Origin: Gamarada debralockiae
Taxonomy: Eukaryota > Ascomycota > Leotiomycetes > Helotiales > Hyphodiscaceae
DNA: 64,000 nt
NCBI GenBank assembly: GCA_002803225.1
Contig: NXFV01000767.1
Coordinates: 62,001 to 126,000, forward strand
Direction of reading: 5' to 3'
Of the stretch, positions 1 through 10,877 are shown one piece after another. Position 1 is the stretch's first letter, and the number at the start of each line of letters is the position of its first letter. The notes beneath the pieces are model-generated. The model searched no databases and was not told the origin of the DNA. It saw only the letters and a program-made list of their open reading frames with translations. Position numbers and translations under genes: made by a program.

Positions 1-307
1 GGCGATGGATGTAAGCACCAACTGCAGCTTTGTGAGTGGCAAACCAGTAAATCTACATGGATTTCAACAGACCTTCGTCTGGATTCAGGCTTCCCGTGTA
101 TTCGACGTATAGGTACGGAAACGCGCCATGGATATGCGCGCAAACCTTCTGACCAGTCTCTGTGGAGCCAAAGACTCTGATAACTGGAACTTTGGGTTCC
201 TTGTCACTCTGCGAGGGTTTGACATTGTTTCGAAGGACAGGATCGAAGGGGGTTGGAGTTGACTGGTAATTATCTATGCAGTTCAACCGGACGCGGAAGA
301 GGTCCAT
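1..307 (-). CDS. REV3: DNA polymerase zeta catalytic subunit REV3, N-terminal part (edge-truncated)
   Basis: Reads leftward off the window. Exon 1 is 307..73 and exon 2 starts at 21; the intron (72..22) has a GT donor and CTGCAG acceptor. The join restores a continuous frame reading ...SLNPDE-VGAYIHR, the conserved N-terminal pattern of REV3 (B-family polymerase, translesion synthesis, acting with REV7). The first residues MDLFRVRLNCIDNYQ and the following TPTPFDPVLR match the family start. Only about 85 residues of a protein that is usually well over 1,500 are visible, so the polymerase domain cannot be judged. The start codon is 307..305. It is divergent from SLU7 across a gap of about 210 bases. 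Identification is by recognised N-terminal motif. Confidence 0.88.
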
Positions 308-517
308 GGCGAGGAAATGATATCAGTCTGGAGGGCGCATTGGGTCTTCGACCGCAGAGTACATTGTTGAGCGATTCAATACAGGAGAGTGAAGCGTGAA
401 GAGGTGTGGATGTTGTTTTCGTGACGCGTGCTGAACGCCATATCACGAGCCAGGCTCCAGGCTGATCAACCCCCACATTCTTTTCCAGCACAACTTTTCT
501 GCACAACAACCTTCAAT
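308..517. promoter_or_regulatory. Shared divergent promoter region of REV3 and SLU7
   Basis: About 210 bases separate the two opposed start codons, so both promoters must lie here. An in-frame upstream ATG for SLU7 exists at 428. The ATG at 518 gives the expected family N-terminus ([12 protein letters not shown]) and is preferred. No TATA box is obvious. Confidence 0.5.
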
Positions 518-1927
518 ATGCCTCCAGCAGGCACACAACCTCGAAAACCGAACGCTCCTTCAGCGGCAAACAAGGAGGCAAACGAATACATTCCCTCCTT
601 CATATCGAAAAAGCCTTTCTACATCGGCGAGGATGACGACCAGAACGACTACCTCGAGCATCAGCGTCTACAGAAAGCTCAGTCAGACCAGTCAAAATGG
701 TACGATCGAGGTAAGAAAGCTGGTCCTGCTGCGACAAAGTTCCGTAAAGGCGCATGCGAAAATTGCGGTGCCATGACACACAAGACGAAGGAGTGCTTAA
801 GTCGACCAAGAGCTAAGGGCGCGAAGTGGACTGGCAAAGATATACAGGCCGATGAAGTCATTCAGAAGGTCGATTTGGGATGGGATGCCAAGAGAGACCG
901 GTGGAATGGCTATGATCCAAAGGAGTACAAAGCTGTTATCGACGAGTACACTCAGTTAGAGGAGCTCAAGAAGCAGGCAGCGGCGGAGGCGAAAGGAGAT
1001 GAGGATGAAGAAGGCGAAGATGGTACGAAGTATGCTGAGGAGTCAGATATGGGAAGACAGCAGAGCACCGCCACCAGGCAACTACGCATTCGAGAGGATA
1101 CCGCGAAATATCTGCTAAACCTCGATCTGGACTCGGCGAAGTACGACCCCAAGACGAGATCTATGGTGGATAGTGGAGCTACTGCAGATACGGCAGCTGC
1201 TTTGGTTGCGGAAGAAGGATTCATGAGAGCTTCAGGAGATGCGGCGGAGTTTGAGAAAGCACAGAAGTACGCATGGGAGTCGCAAGAGAAGGCGGGAGAC
1301 ACGAAGCTACATCTACAAGCAAATCCTACCTCGGGAGAGTATTACCGGCGGAAGGAGAAGGAAGAAGCAGAGGCCAAACGGCAAGCGCATAAGAAGATGC
1401 TCCTGGAGAAATACGGCGACGATGTCAATTCCAACGCCGCTAAGCTCCGTGATACTGCTGTCATCGAGTCTGAAAGATACGTAGAGTATGATGAGTCTGG
1501 TGGGATCAAAGGAGCCCTCAAAGTTGCTGCCAAGTCGAAATATCCTGAGGACGTTCTCATCAACAATCACACATCAGTATGGGGGAGTTGGTGGTCAAAT
1601 TTCAAATGGGGTTATGCTTGTTGTCACTCAATGGTCAAGAACAGTTACTGCACAGGGGAAGAAGGGAAACAAGCATTCGAGGAGGCTGATCGTCTTCGAA
1701 CTGGTGGGGATTTTGTGGGAGAGGAGCCTGTGAAGGAGATCGAGTGGCACTCGAAAGAGGCCCCGGTGGAGGAAGAGCCTGTTATCCCAGCTATGGCCAA
1801 GAAGCGGACGAAGGAAGAGATGCAAGGGGGAGTTTCCGAAGAAGATATGGATGCTTACAGGAGGAAACGGACTGCTGCGAACGATCCGATGGCTGCTTTC
1901 CTGGGCAAAGACGAGCTTTTAGAATAA
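518..1927 (+). CDS. SLU7: Pre-mRNA splicing factor SLU7
   Basis: Single exon of 469 residues. SLU7 acts in the second catalytic step of splicing and helps choose the 3' splice site. Seen in the sequence: the N-terminal region with [14 protein letters not shown], and a CCHC zinc knuckle (C-x2-C-x4-H-x4-[16 protein letters not shown]) near residues 80-93. These are followed by the conserved [14 protein letters not shown] and [12 protein letters not shown] blocks, and a C-terminal [10 protein letters not shown] block. Length fits the fungal family. The start at 518 is chosen because it opens with the family N-terminus; an in-frame ATG at 428 would add 30 residues with no family resemblance. A second spliceosome gene, SF3A1, lies 12 kb away. 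Confidence 0.95.
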   Translation: MPPAGTQPRKPNAPSAANKEANEYIPSFISKKPFYIGEDDDQNDYLEHQRLQKAQSDQSKWYDRGKKAGPAATKFRKGACENCGAMTHKTKECLSRPRAKGAKWTGKDIQADEVIQKVDLGWDAKRDRWNGYDPKEYKAVIDEYTQLEELKKQAAAEAKGDEDEEGEDGTKYAEESDMGRQQSTATRQLRIREDTAKYLLNLDLDSAKYDPKTRSMVDSGATADTAAALVAEEGFMRASGDAAEFEKAQKYAWESQEKAGDTKLHLQANPTSGEYYRRKEKEEAEAKRQAHKKMLLEKYGDDVNSNAAKLRDTAVIESERYVEYDESGGIKGALKVAAKSKYPEDVLINNHTSVWGSWWSNFKWGYACCHSMVKNSYCTGEEGKQAFEEADRLRTGGDFVGEEPVKEIEWHSKEAPVEEEPVIPAMAKKRTKEEMQGGVSEEDMDAYRRKRTAANDPMAAFLGKDELLE

Positions 1928-2379
1928 CTTGATGGAAGCAGTTGCATTAGCGGGCGTTACTAGGTAGCATAGGCAAGGTGCAAACCTTACATGATCAAAG
2001 GAATTAAGAGATCTTCAAAAGTTCAAAATCTCAGTGCCAGTTCTCGTGAGACATCCTTTTGAAAGCATTGAGCTTTTAGGAGTTTGGAATCATTGTAACA
2101 AATTTATTGACGGCTCTTTATTCAGTGGAGAGGATAGTGTGTGTGTGTGAAGTAATCACCGATGAGATTTGAGCGATTCAGTATTTCAGGGTAAACATAC
2201 GATGTAGGACTTGAATCGCTGAAAAGGGCGTGAGGGAACATTGTTTTGGCTCATGAAGCTTTTTAATGCATTTCTGTTCAACGCCTCGAGGTTTAATTTA
2301 CACTCGATGCCCAGCCATCAGTACCAGAGAAAATCCGCAACCCGTAGCTATCCCAGCGATTTCAATGATTTCAATGCAT

Positions 2380-3277
2380 CTATTCCTCATCCTCGGCCTC
2401 ATCATCATCGCCATCCTTCTTCTCGGCGGCCTTAGCCTTCTTTCTCCGGACACGACCAGGACGTCCACCACCAAATGGCGAGCTCAGGGCGAAATCAATG
2501 TGTTTCTGAGAATCGAGACGAACGACGAAGGAGGGGACGTTAACGATCTGCTTGCCGACTCGGATGTGTCTCTGGCGGATGAGAACGCGGGCGTGGTGGA
2601 TGGACTTCGCGAGACCGAGCTTGTAGACACAGGTTTGCAGACGACGCTCCAAGAAATCCTCAATCTTCAAGGCCAACACGTAATCGAGCTTCATGCGAGA
2701 TTCGTCGAGGACACCAACTCTAACCAATCGTCGAATCAATGCGTTACCCTCGAAAAGTCGCTTGGGGTCCTTTTCGTCGAGGGTGAGAAGCTGACTTCGC
2801 AACGTCAGAGATGTCAATGATTCAACCACAAAGGACGATGCCTACCGGGCAGCACGACGGATTTTGGAGAGGGTGAGCTGCACACGCCACACCTCGCCTG
2901 CAAGACTCAGAGTCAGTATACCTAATACCTAATAAAGAAGAAGTAGGAGTTGAGACATTTGTCTCGCGAGTTGCCTACTCCCAAGAGTATTCGACTCGCG
3001 GGACTGCCAAAGGCAAACGAACTCCGAGAAATAGAGGCACTTACGCTTGTTGCGAAGGCCATACTCCCCCACTAGCTTCAGCTCTGAATCACTTTTTTTC
3101 AATGAAGTCAGCGAGAGGAACGTGTACCGAGCAAGCTCTGGTATAGTGGTTCACTTACAGTCGCGCCGATTCAAAAGGGCGTCCTGATTATCGTCAGTTT
3201 TGAAAAGAAAACTCTGCAGAGAAATAGAATAACTCACGAGGGACCTTGTAGGTCTTGCTGTAAGATCTTGGCGCCAT
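2380..3277 (-). CDS. RPS9: 40S ribosomal protein S9 (uS4)
   Basis: Five exons on the minus strand: 3277..3238, 3183..3159, 3091..3045, 2897..2846, 2794..2380. They join in frame to 192 residues, the usual length. The product begins [23 protein letters not shown] and contains the uS4 signature [20 protein letters not shown]. An S4 RNA-binding fold lies in the C-terminal half ([17 protein letters not shown]), and the tail is acidic ([11 protein letters not shown]). uS4 binds 18S rRNA in the small subunit body near the mRNA entry channel and affects decoding accuracy. Four introns crowd the 5' half of the gene, and two exons are under 50 bases, so a plain ORF scan sees only the last exon. A perfect TCACGTGA palindrome lies 109 bases upstream (3386-3393). 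Confidence 0.96.
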
Positions 3278-3762
3278 GGTTGCGAATCCTCGAGTTGTCA
3301 AAGTGTCGTTGTCAAGTTGAGATTTTTGAGGATAATTCGCTAGATTTTGGTGGTGGAAGTGGAAGACAAGCTAGTGAAGCTAAAATCACGTGAAACTAAA
3401 CTATAAACGGCTAGCCTTAGGGCTTGCTCCCCATTGGCTACCGAAACCCAAATCAACACTGTAATGGTAATGGTGATTATAGCAATTTCCTCTCTCTCCG
3501 ATGACTCACCCAATAAGTCCCGGCTGCCAGGAGGTATAAATGCAGGGTGATTCCCCCGAGCTTCGAATCCTCTTCAACAGAATTGAACGAGAATAATTAC
3601 CACATTCGGTTAGGTTCAAAAATTTGTTGCCTGAGGACGCCTAGTTAACCTGGCACGTAGTTTCCCAGGCCTCAACTTCGCCATTTTCACATGTCAACCT
3701 GATTCTTTGTTCCTCGGCTTTCACCCCGCTCCCATCAACCAACGCACGAGAAGCAAGTCACC

Positions 3763-5110
3763 ATGGATTACTCTTCTCGAGACCTACTGGGCTCAGCAGG
3801 CTATAGCCCTTCTTGGTCATCGCCATCATCATTCTACTCGCCATCTTCTCGCTACCAGCCCTCTGGTTCCCAGTTCTCTCGTCCACAACATGACTCCTCA
3901 AGATTCAAGCTTCCTCCGACCTTCCACAGAACCCCTGTTCTCCCTAAACAGCTCATTGATCCTCTACGAAAGATCACGCCGCCAGAAGACAAAATCCATG
4001 TTGAAGAGCAGCGTGCAGTTATGCAGGAACATCCAACGCCATACAATCAAGCATATGCATATGTGGAACAGTGCAGAAATTGGTGGTCTAGAGGTTCTGC
4101 GCCTAGCTCCATTGAAGAATACGAGAAACCTTTTTCTATCAAGATGCCTATGGAGGATTGGGCCAAGTTAAGCTCTGATCTTAATATTGGAGAGACCGAC
4201 GAAGCGTGAGATTCCCCCCCCCCCCCTTCTTACTCTACTAAAGGGCCCTGCTAATTACTATTTTACTTCCTATAGGTATCCCTACGTCTCGTATAACGCA
4301 TCGATATCGACTCTTATCATCCAATGCATGCCAACTCCTCTACATGAGTCTGTCACTTCTCTTTTAACCGCGGAGATTGGTCGAACAAAAGCAAATCTCC
4401 CTTCACAACTTTCTAAGAGAATACGTATCAAATGCGGTCAGGACTATGGTCGTTTTAAGGGCAGTTGGAAGTTATCCAAAAAGAGACCTGATCTTGCTAT
4501 CGAAGTGAAGAATGATAATGGAGTACCTGAGGTAAAATGGGTTCTTGAAGTCGGCTTTTCCGAGACATACAACGACTTGGTCAATGATGTGAAGCTCTGG
4601 TTGGAAGGAGGTTCTAATGTTTCTATCGCCGTTCTCGTCAAGTTCGAAGAGGATCCAGCATACAAGTGTCCAGTCTCTCCCAAGGATGACTTAGCAGAGC
4701 TAGAGATTCCTTTGGACCCGTCGGAGATTGATTACCTCGATGTTACCTGTGAAGGAGATTATGGACCGGCTATTTATAGGGACAAGAAATGGGTAGGGCG
4801 TATCCGAGAAGTCTTTATGGAGGTCTGGAAACTGGATGCGAATGGATCAGCAAAGCAGCATGGCAGTCGTATGGATCTCTTGCGCCCTAACGGTCCTCCG
4901 ATACAAATCCAACTAGGTGACTTCCTCCCTATTATCCCGGTGGACAAGGGAACAATCTCCTTGGAGTTGGAGGATTTTCACGATCTCTTGAAAGACGAGG
5001 TCAAGCAGTTGGCAGCTGAGAGATGTGCGGACATGGTTCGCAAGCGTGCAAGAAGGATGGGGGAGGGACAGATTGACCCAGACTATCAGCCATCTGATAG
5101 CTCTGCTTAG
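3763..5110 (+). CDS. Fungal protein with PD-(D/E)XK nuclease-like domain, function unknown
   Basis: Two exons, 3763..4205 and 4276..5110, giving 425 residues; the intron is GTGAGA...TATAG and contains a 13-C run. The first 90 residues are Ser/Pro/Tyr-rich and look disordered. The second half has RPDLAIEVKN, then about 15 residues later WVLEVGFSETYNDLVND and KLWLEGG. This spacing of D, E and a following SE...L...W segment is what fungal proteins of the restriction-endonuclease-like (PD-D/E-XK) fold show. The usual Lys of the motif is not clearly present, so nuclease activity should not be assumed. Such proteins form lineage-specific families in Leotiomycetes. No neighbour points to a pathway. 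The domain call is inference from motif spacing. Confidence 0.7.
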
Positions 5111-5220
5111 AGGCATAAGATGATGGGGCATTGGTATTCATTCAGCAACAGCAGTCATTCATCACAGGCATAAGATGAGGGGGCATTTGTATTCATTCAG
5201 CAGCAGCAGTCATTCACCAC
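5111..5220. repeat. Two-copy 55-bp tandem duplication
   Basis: Copy 1 is 5111-5165 and copy 2 is 5166-5220. They match at 51 of 55 positions and both start AGGCATAAGATGA. The repeat begins directly after the stop codon of the nuclease-like gene, so it lies in its probable 3' UTR. Confidence 0.85.
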
Positions 5221-5286
5221 AGCACATGGCGAAGGAGTCTGGTCGTCCGGCGAAATATTGGCTTTAGCTTGGTTGAGGTGTGAAAG

Positions 5287-5490
5287 AATTGACATTGTCA
5301 ATTTGGTGGTGGGAGCTTGAGGGTGGTTGAGAACAGAGCAGGCTGTCACGCTTTCATCATGCTTTAGATGGTACATCAACATGGAAATTGAAATCATACA
5401 TCCCTTGCATTGATTTGCTGTGCCTAAGGAAAAAGAATCTAACTAAATAAACGAGTATTTACGAGCAAACCAATTGACACCGTCAATTTG
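5287..5490. repeat. Pair of near-identical palindromes (AATTGAC-NNN-GTCAATT)
   Basis: The motif AATTGACATTGTCAATTTG occurs at 5287-5305 and AATTGACACCGTCAATTTG at 5472-5490. Each is a perfect inverted repeat with a 3-base centre, and only two central bases differ. They lie between the nuclease-like gene and RPL21, 200-400 bases upstream of the RPL21 start. A dimeric regulator site is possible but untested. Confidence 0.5.
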
Positions 5491-5691
5491 AAATGTTCGA
5501 GATCCACAAAATCCGTCGAGAAAGCCTTGGTCACGTGGATTCTCGATAGACAGAATTAAGCGAGTCTAGCGCACACACGAAATTAGAAAAGAACTTCTTA
5601 CTCCTCTTTCCCCAAGAACAACTTCACATCGACAGAAGCAGTCGACCAAATTTGTCATATTTCTACCTGCGACGAAGCAGACAAACTGACG

Positions 5692-6313
5692 ATGGGCCAC
5701 CCCGCCGGTCTTCGAGCGGGCACGCGCTATGCATTCTCCCGGAACGCAGGTTTTCCCAGGTAATAAGACAGCCGTGGACAGTGGTACTGACCAACCTACA
5801 GTTCCGCCAAAAGGGCATGATTAAATTGTCGACATACCTCAGACAGTACAAAGTTGGAGATATCGTCGATATTAAGGCAAACGGTGCTGTACAGAAGGGG
5901 TTAGTAACAATCATCATCCAATGGATTCGAATACTTGAACGGATACCTGGGCGAATTGGGCATGGAGTCTGACTTTCTGCAGTATGCCACACAAGGTCTA
6001 CCACGGAAAGACTGGAGTCGTCTACAACGTGACAAAGAGCGCAGTCGGAGTCATCGTCTACAAGAAAGTCAAGCATCGCTACATCGAGAAGCGCGTCAAC
6101 CTCCGAGTCGAGCACGTTTCGCTTTCCCGATCGAGAGAAGAGTTCGTCCGCCGAGTTAAGAACAACGCCGAGCTGAAGAAGAAGTCGAAGTCGGAGGGTA
6201 CCCACGTTCACTTGAAGAGACAACCTTTGATGCCACGGGAGTCGAGAACAATTTCGATGAAGGACAACGTACCAGAGACTGTCGTTCCGATCGCATACGA
6301 GACCACCATCTAA
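5692..6313 (+). CDS. RPL21: 60S ribosomal protein L21 (eL21)
   Basis: Three exons, 5692..5745, 5802..5899 and 5983..6313, giving 160 residues, the exact family length. The product starts [18 protein letters not shown] and continues [20 protein letters not shown], then [20 protein letters not shown], ending [13 protein letters not shown]; all are eL21 signatures. It is a component of the large subunit. The first intron can only keep the frame if it starts with GC (AAC|GCAGGT...ACAG), because a GT donor three bases later breaks the frame. I therefore call a GC-AG intron (5746-5801). The other intron is GT-AG. A TCACGTG motif is at 5531-5537, about 155 bases upstream. Confidence 0.94.
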
Positions 6314-6832
6314 GGGCTTTCGGGTTGCGGGGTTTACTTGGGTTTCTTTGCGGTTGGGATGAGCATCACGATGGGTCAGAGGCTTTAGCGTTGCATAATA
6401 CGATCGCCTTTGTGCAATAACTCAGGGAATGAGAGCAAAATTCTTCAACAATGTGGATATCCTCTGGTGATATTGTGATTCGTTTGGTTGTGATTATGGA
6501 TGGAGGTTGGAGAGGCCTCTTACCGAAATTTCCCTTTCCCAGGGTGGAAACGCCTCTTAGGCTCTCCCATTGTTTCATTGCTCTCCAAGGCCCCCAAGTT
6601 GCTTTCGGGGAAAATACCAATTGCAGTCCCCAATACCTTTCCAATTTACGAGCGAGCGTTACACTACAAAGACCAATGCAGCAGATTCGATTTTGAAGAT
6701 CATGACTCGGGGCTCTCAATATTTACAGTCATATGTACAGGCCAACACGTCTTTGCAGGATCCAGCCTCCAATAAATTTATACACAAAACATGAATATAC
6801 ACCAATACTAACAATGACCCTCCTTCAAACAA

Positions 6833-8245
6833 TCAAACAAAAGTCATCCCCTGAGCACTATCCGTAACACCAGCAGGGCTGAAATTCTGAATCTGTTTCG
6901 CCGTCGCCTGCCCACCACTGACATCAAAAACCGTAACCGCCGCCTTCGTCGTAGCATTCCCGGGACTCAAAGCATAAACAAAGTTTCCAGCGCTCACCAA
7001 GTCAATCATACCCGGATTCCCATTACTCAGATTCAACTCTTTAATCAATTTCCCGCTGGTGGTATCGACTTCAACAAGATGGTTGACCCCCACATCAGTG
7101 ACGAATGCACTGCCTGTTACATCGGAGATTGCGGCCCAGCAGGTAGCTTTTTGGTCGGCGATTTTGGTGGATGCGGAGACGGTCGCGATGTTGGAGGAGG
7201 AGAGGGAGAGGGTTGCGGAGCCGAAGGAGGCGTCTGTTACGAAGATGTTGTTTGAGTTTGGGATTAGGGCGGTGCCGAAGAGGACGGCTGTTCCGGATGG
7301 AGAAGAGCGGACATCTTGCGCGGAAACGGCGTTGTTCACGACGGGAAAGACGGAGAGGAAGCCTGTGTTGTTGACTGTTGGATCCCCCTTCACTGTGGTA
7401 AGGAGAGCGGTTGAATCGGCATTGAAGAAGGTCTGCGAGACAGTATTCGTTGGGCCTACTGGTGGCGTCGTCTGGTTGATATTGAAAGCTCGAAGCTCGG
7501 TATCGAGCGGTGTGAGGCCCTTGGCTGCGCACATAGAGAAGCAAGCTATGCCGGCTTTGGCTCCGGAGTTGGCCACGCAGGCCTGAGAGAGTTTTGCGGA
7601 GAGGGCGACGCTCATGGGGAACTCGCCGAGGGTGTTGGCTGGCTGGCCAACCATGGTGAGTTTAGTTGGATCTGCTGAGTCGATAGTGAACATTGAGACA
7701 GTGTTTGAGCCTGGGTTAACTGCGACGAGGTTCTGGCTGTGTTAGTTGAGATCCACTTTAAGTCATAGGAAGGTGCTTACACTTCCGGCTACTTTGACGG
7801 CTCCTTGGCTGAAGAGAGCATCTGGTGCTGCTGGTGCGCCGTTCTCTACTCCGTTCATGCCTGCGCCTCCAGTTGCGGTGATCGACCCATCAGATAGTGT
7901 CCCATCTGCAGCAACTTTTAAGGCCACGATCGAGTTGTTTGCCGCATTGGTCATGAAATAGATTGCCTTTGCGTTCGTCGCCACCGCCGTTGAGTTTGCT
8001 GCTGCTGCTCCTCCTTTCCCAGCCCCGGCACCCTTGAGGCCACTCTTCTTGCCACCTGCTGTGCAAGATGCGGCGCGGGACATTGCTTGACTCAAGTTGA
8101 CCGTCTGGCCACCGACTGTAATACTTTGGCCATCTGCGCTGATTGTCAAAGATTGACCTGTCGATCCGAGAGGGACGGTCAGAGGTGCCGCAGAAGCAGT
8201 GAGAGCAATGGCAAGGCCTGCCAGAACAGATGATAATTGAACCAT
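6833..8245 (-). CDS. Secreted beta-propeller / lactonase-like protein
   Basis: Two exons, 8245..7781 and 7732..6833, giving 454 residues. A clear signal peptide (MVQLSSVLAGLAIALTASA) precedes a low-complexity Gly/Ala/Ser stretch and then repeated blade-like segments: IYFMTNAANNSIVALKVAADG, NLVAVNPGSNTVSMFTID, FVTDVGVNHLVEVDTTSGK, FVYALSPGN. This is the pattern of fungal extracellular seven-bladed propellers related to 3-carboxy-cis,cis-muconate lactonizing enzyme and 6-phosphogluconolactonase. Six or so NxS/T sites are present. The substrate is unknown and activity cannot be claimed; the protein could be a non-catalytic cell-surface or secreted propeller. It stands alone, with 2.4 kb free on its upstream side. 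Confidence 0.75.
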
Positions 8246-10649
8246 TATGAAGTATGTATGTAATGGAAGAAGCTCAGAATACGATAAGGAATGATTGATG
8301 GTTGATAGAAAGAAAGTCGACTTGTTAGGTATTGAGAGAATGAAGATGAGCGCTGCTGAAGAGAGAGGATATTGAAGAAGCAGATGGCATCTTCTTATAC
8401 AGACCGTACATCATCATGACCATGAGAATCGAACAAGTAGAGCATGCCTGAGAGCTGGTTTCTGAATCTGTGATTCCACATACCTTTGAGTGCCGGCCTG
8501 ATCTGGCCGCAGGGTCTTGTATCTGGTAGGTCCTCAGCTGGCTTGAGCCTCAAAAGATCGATCTTCAAGCTAATTCATCCTATGATTTTCGCCAAGGAGT
8601 GTCAAGTCCCGGCAGGATCAGACAAGTCAAAGTTGAGCCGTCAAATCAGATTATCAGATGAAGGGATGATTCCAAAGGACAACTTGGCGAGACTCGGAGG
8701 GTAGCTTAAAGGGTGGGTCTTGGGTTGTATCAGAAACGCCCCTTCTTTGGAATCTTCCGTTACAAGTGATTGAGAAACTCTCAGAGTTTCAGAAACCATT
8801 CCCCTATCACGTGACCAACAGGCCATCAAGCATTTCATTCGTTGGGGGTAATTTCAAGAAGCCAACGTCTTGTAAACCAATAGAAGACATAAAAGGAATG
8901 ATTGAAATTGGGGGGCGAGGATTGAAGGGGGAAGGAGCGAACTCGACAAAAAAAGGGGAAAGTCATTATAAAGAGCAGAAACGAAGAAATCTCGGTTGTG
9001 ACAAGCAGAAACGAAATAACATTCTGAGTGCAATTGCTTCTTCATTTCTATCATCCACCTTGAAGCCTTTATGGCATTTACTCCCATATCTTTACCAAAT
9101 GCAAGCCTACGTACGGTACGATTTGCCCTCTAGAATCATGAGATCGCTGAACAGCATTTGGAGAAGTCATCAAATCTATAATGGCACTCAGGAGATACCG
9201 TCTCCTCGCTCTCAGCAGTGCTGCTAAGCTTCCAACATATTTTACCTTCAGCTAAAATTATTCAAGAAAAGGAGATTTGAAGCAAACTTGGATTTTGTGG
9301 TACCTAATCGTCGAAAGCAACAGAATAATTGTGCTTTGAGGCTGCCCCATATCCTTGACGCACGGAGCTGCGTTCGGAACTTTTTAATTTGAAGTCTTGA
9401 TTGATTCTGACATCTGAAACAGCTCGACCTTTCGGCATACACAGGCATATGTGATGTGAGAGGATGCAGTCTATCTCACAGCCTAAAAGAAACACAGGAC
9501 TTCTTGTATTCTTGAAGCACCCGTCACTGTGCGCCTTGATGCAACGCATAAAACGCTGCGACACAATTTGGTTTTGGCAGCGGGAACACCAACAGCGCAC
9601 AGGGAATCAAACCGAGGATAATCCAGTCATCGTTTCTGGGGAGCTTTAAGCATGAAAAGCACTGATCACCGTATCCAAGATGCATTCAGGCGGAACCTTA
9701 AAATACATGAGCACTTGAGGCACATAACGATCTAAAAGATCTATTATCAGGTACGTTTCTTCAATGTAGGACAATGGAGGATGTGAATGTAGAAGTGGCA
9801 TGACTATGGCCTGGAGACTGCAAAAAACCACTCCGCATTTGCGTCGCACGGTATGATCGTCTTTAGGCTATGCACCCCCAAGAATTCTGCGTCTGATCTC
9901 TCACTTGAAAAAGTCAGAGTTTGGACGATGTGTGTTTCTCGACATGTGATGCGAGAACGACGATGTGAAAATATCTGTATTTGTTGCCAAAAGTCTGGGT
10001 CCAGAAGGAGTCGGAAGGTCGCATTCTAGCCTTGCGAGTTATTGAAGTCTAGAATTCTGGATGCGATTCTAAGAACCAGCCCCAAACTCTTCCTAAAAGG
10101 GTAATCAATGGAAGAATGTGATAGGTAAGAGCGAAGAAATAAAGTACACCCCGGTTCCCGTTTTCTTTGAGGGATTTGAAGTATTTTTCCTTCCCTTTTT
10201 CCCAGTGCGTGCTGCTCGGCTTCCTCGCTATCCACCCGGGTTCTTCTCCCTTGCTTCCTTCCGATCGAATGATTGGAGTTTTCAAGAAAATTGATTGGAT
10301 GTCCTCGTGCATATTAAACGCTGCGCAAGGTTTTCGCCGCCCCGGCTGCTGACCAGCGGCGTCATAAGCTTGCCTCCATCCTACCGACCGAACGAACTAT
10401 ATACTCCACATTCCTTAACGAACAACCGGATTTCGACGGTTCGTGAGATGCAATACCATAACTAATACTTCTCAGACGCGACTTCGTGTCTTCGTCGAGA
10501 TAATTCTCTAATCCTTGGGGATCCCAATTTTGTTATTGTCGATTTCGATTTTCGCTCGGCCCGGTGGACTACGGTACCAAACGTGCCGCGAAGGAAGGAT
10601 CAAAGGGTGGGAGTTGTCTCGAATCAATACCTAGATCGATCTGAAGTCT
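8246..10649. other. 2.4-kb intergenic stretch without a supported gene
   Basis: Holds the promoter of the minus-strand propeller gene (a TCACGTGA palindrome at 8807-8814 is 560 bases from its start) and, on the right, the promoter of the SEC2-like gene. Open frames here are short, overlap one another and show no recognisable protein. I see no tRNA or repeat. Confidence 0.5.
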
Positions 10650-10657
10650 ATGTCGGA

Positions 10658-10717
10658 GTATGTACACGCCTTCAACCTTCAACGAAGATACCATAGCTAA
10701 TCTGTCTCTAATCGCAG
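10658..10717 (+). other. Probable intron in the 5' region of the SEC2-like gene
   Basis: GTATGT donor at 10658, CTAAT branch-like sites at 10696-10707 and a TCGCAG acceptor at 10717: a textbook 60-base fungal intron. If it is removed, an ATG at 10650 joins in frame to the main SEC2-like reading frame with no stop. It therefore separates either 5' UTR parts or an 8-base coding exon from the rest. Confidence 0.55.
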
Positions 10718-10877
10718 CTTCATACAAGTTGCTGGTTGGACTCAGCACAACCGCACGATCTCGCAACGTTCCTTTCAACACTTACGATCATTTTCATCTT
10801 CCTCGAATACGAACAAGACCGCCGTAAACCAGCCTCGGCCGACATCAAAATCAATATCTACATCTACCCTACACACA

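Noticed and set aside
428..517. Upstream ATG adding 30 residues to SLU7
   Set aside because: The added sequence does not resemble the family; the ATG at 518 gives the expected N-terminus.
2266..2820. 184-codon frame on the plus strand
   Set aside because: Antisense to the last exon of RPS9; no protein character.
7059..7586. 175-codon frame on the plus strand
   Set aside because: Antisense shadow of the secreted propeller gene, which has a signal peptide, blade motifs and a proper intron.
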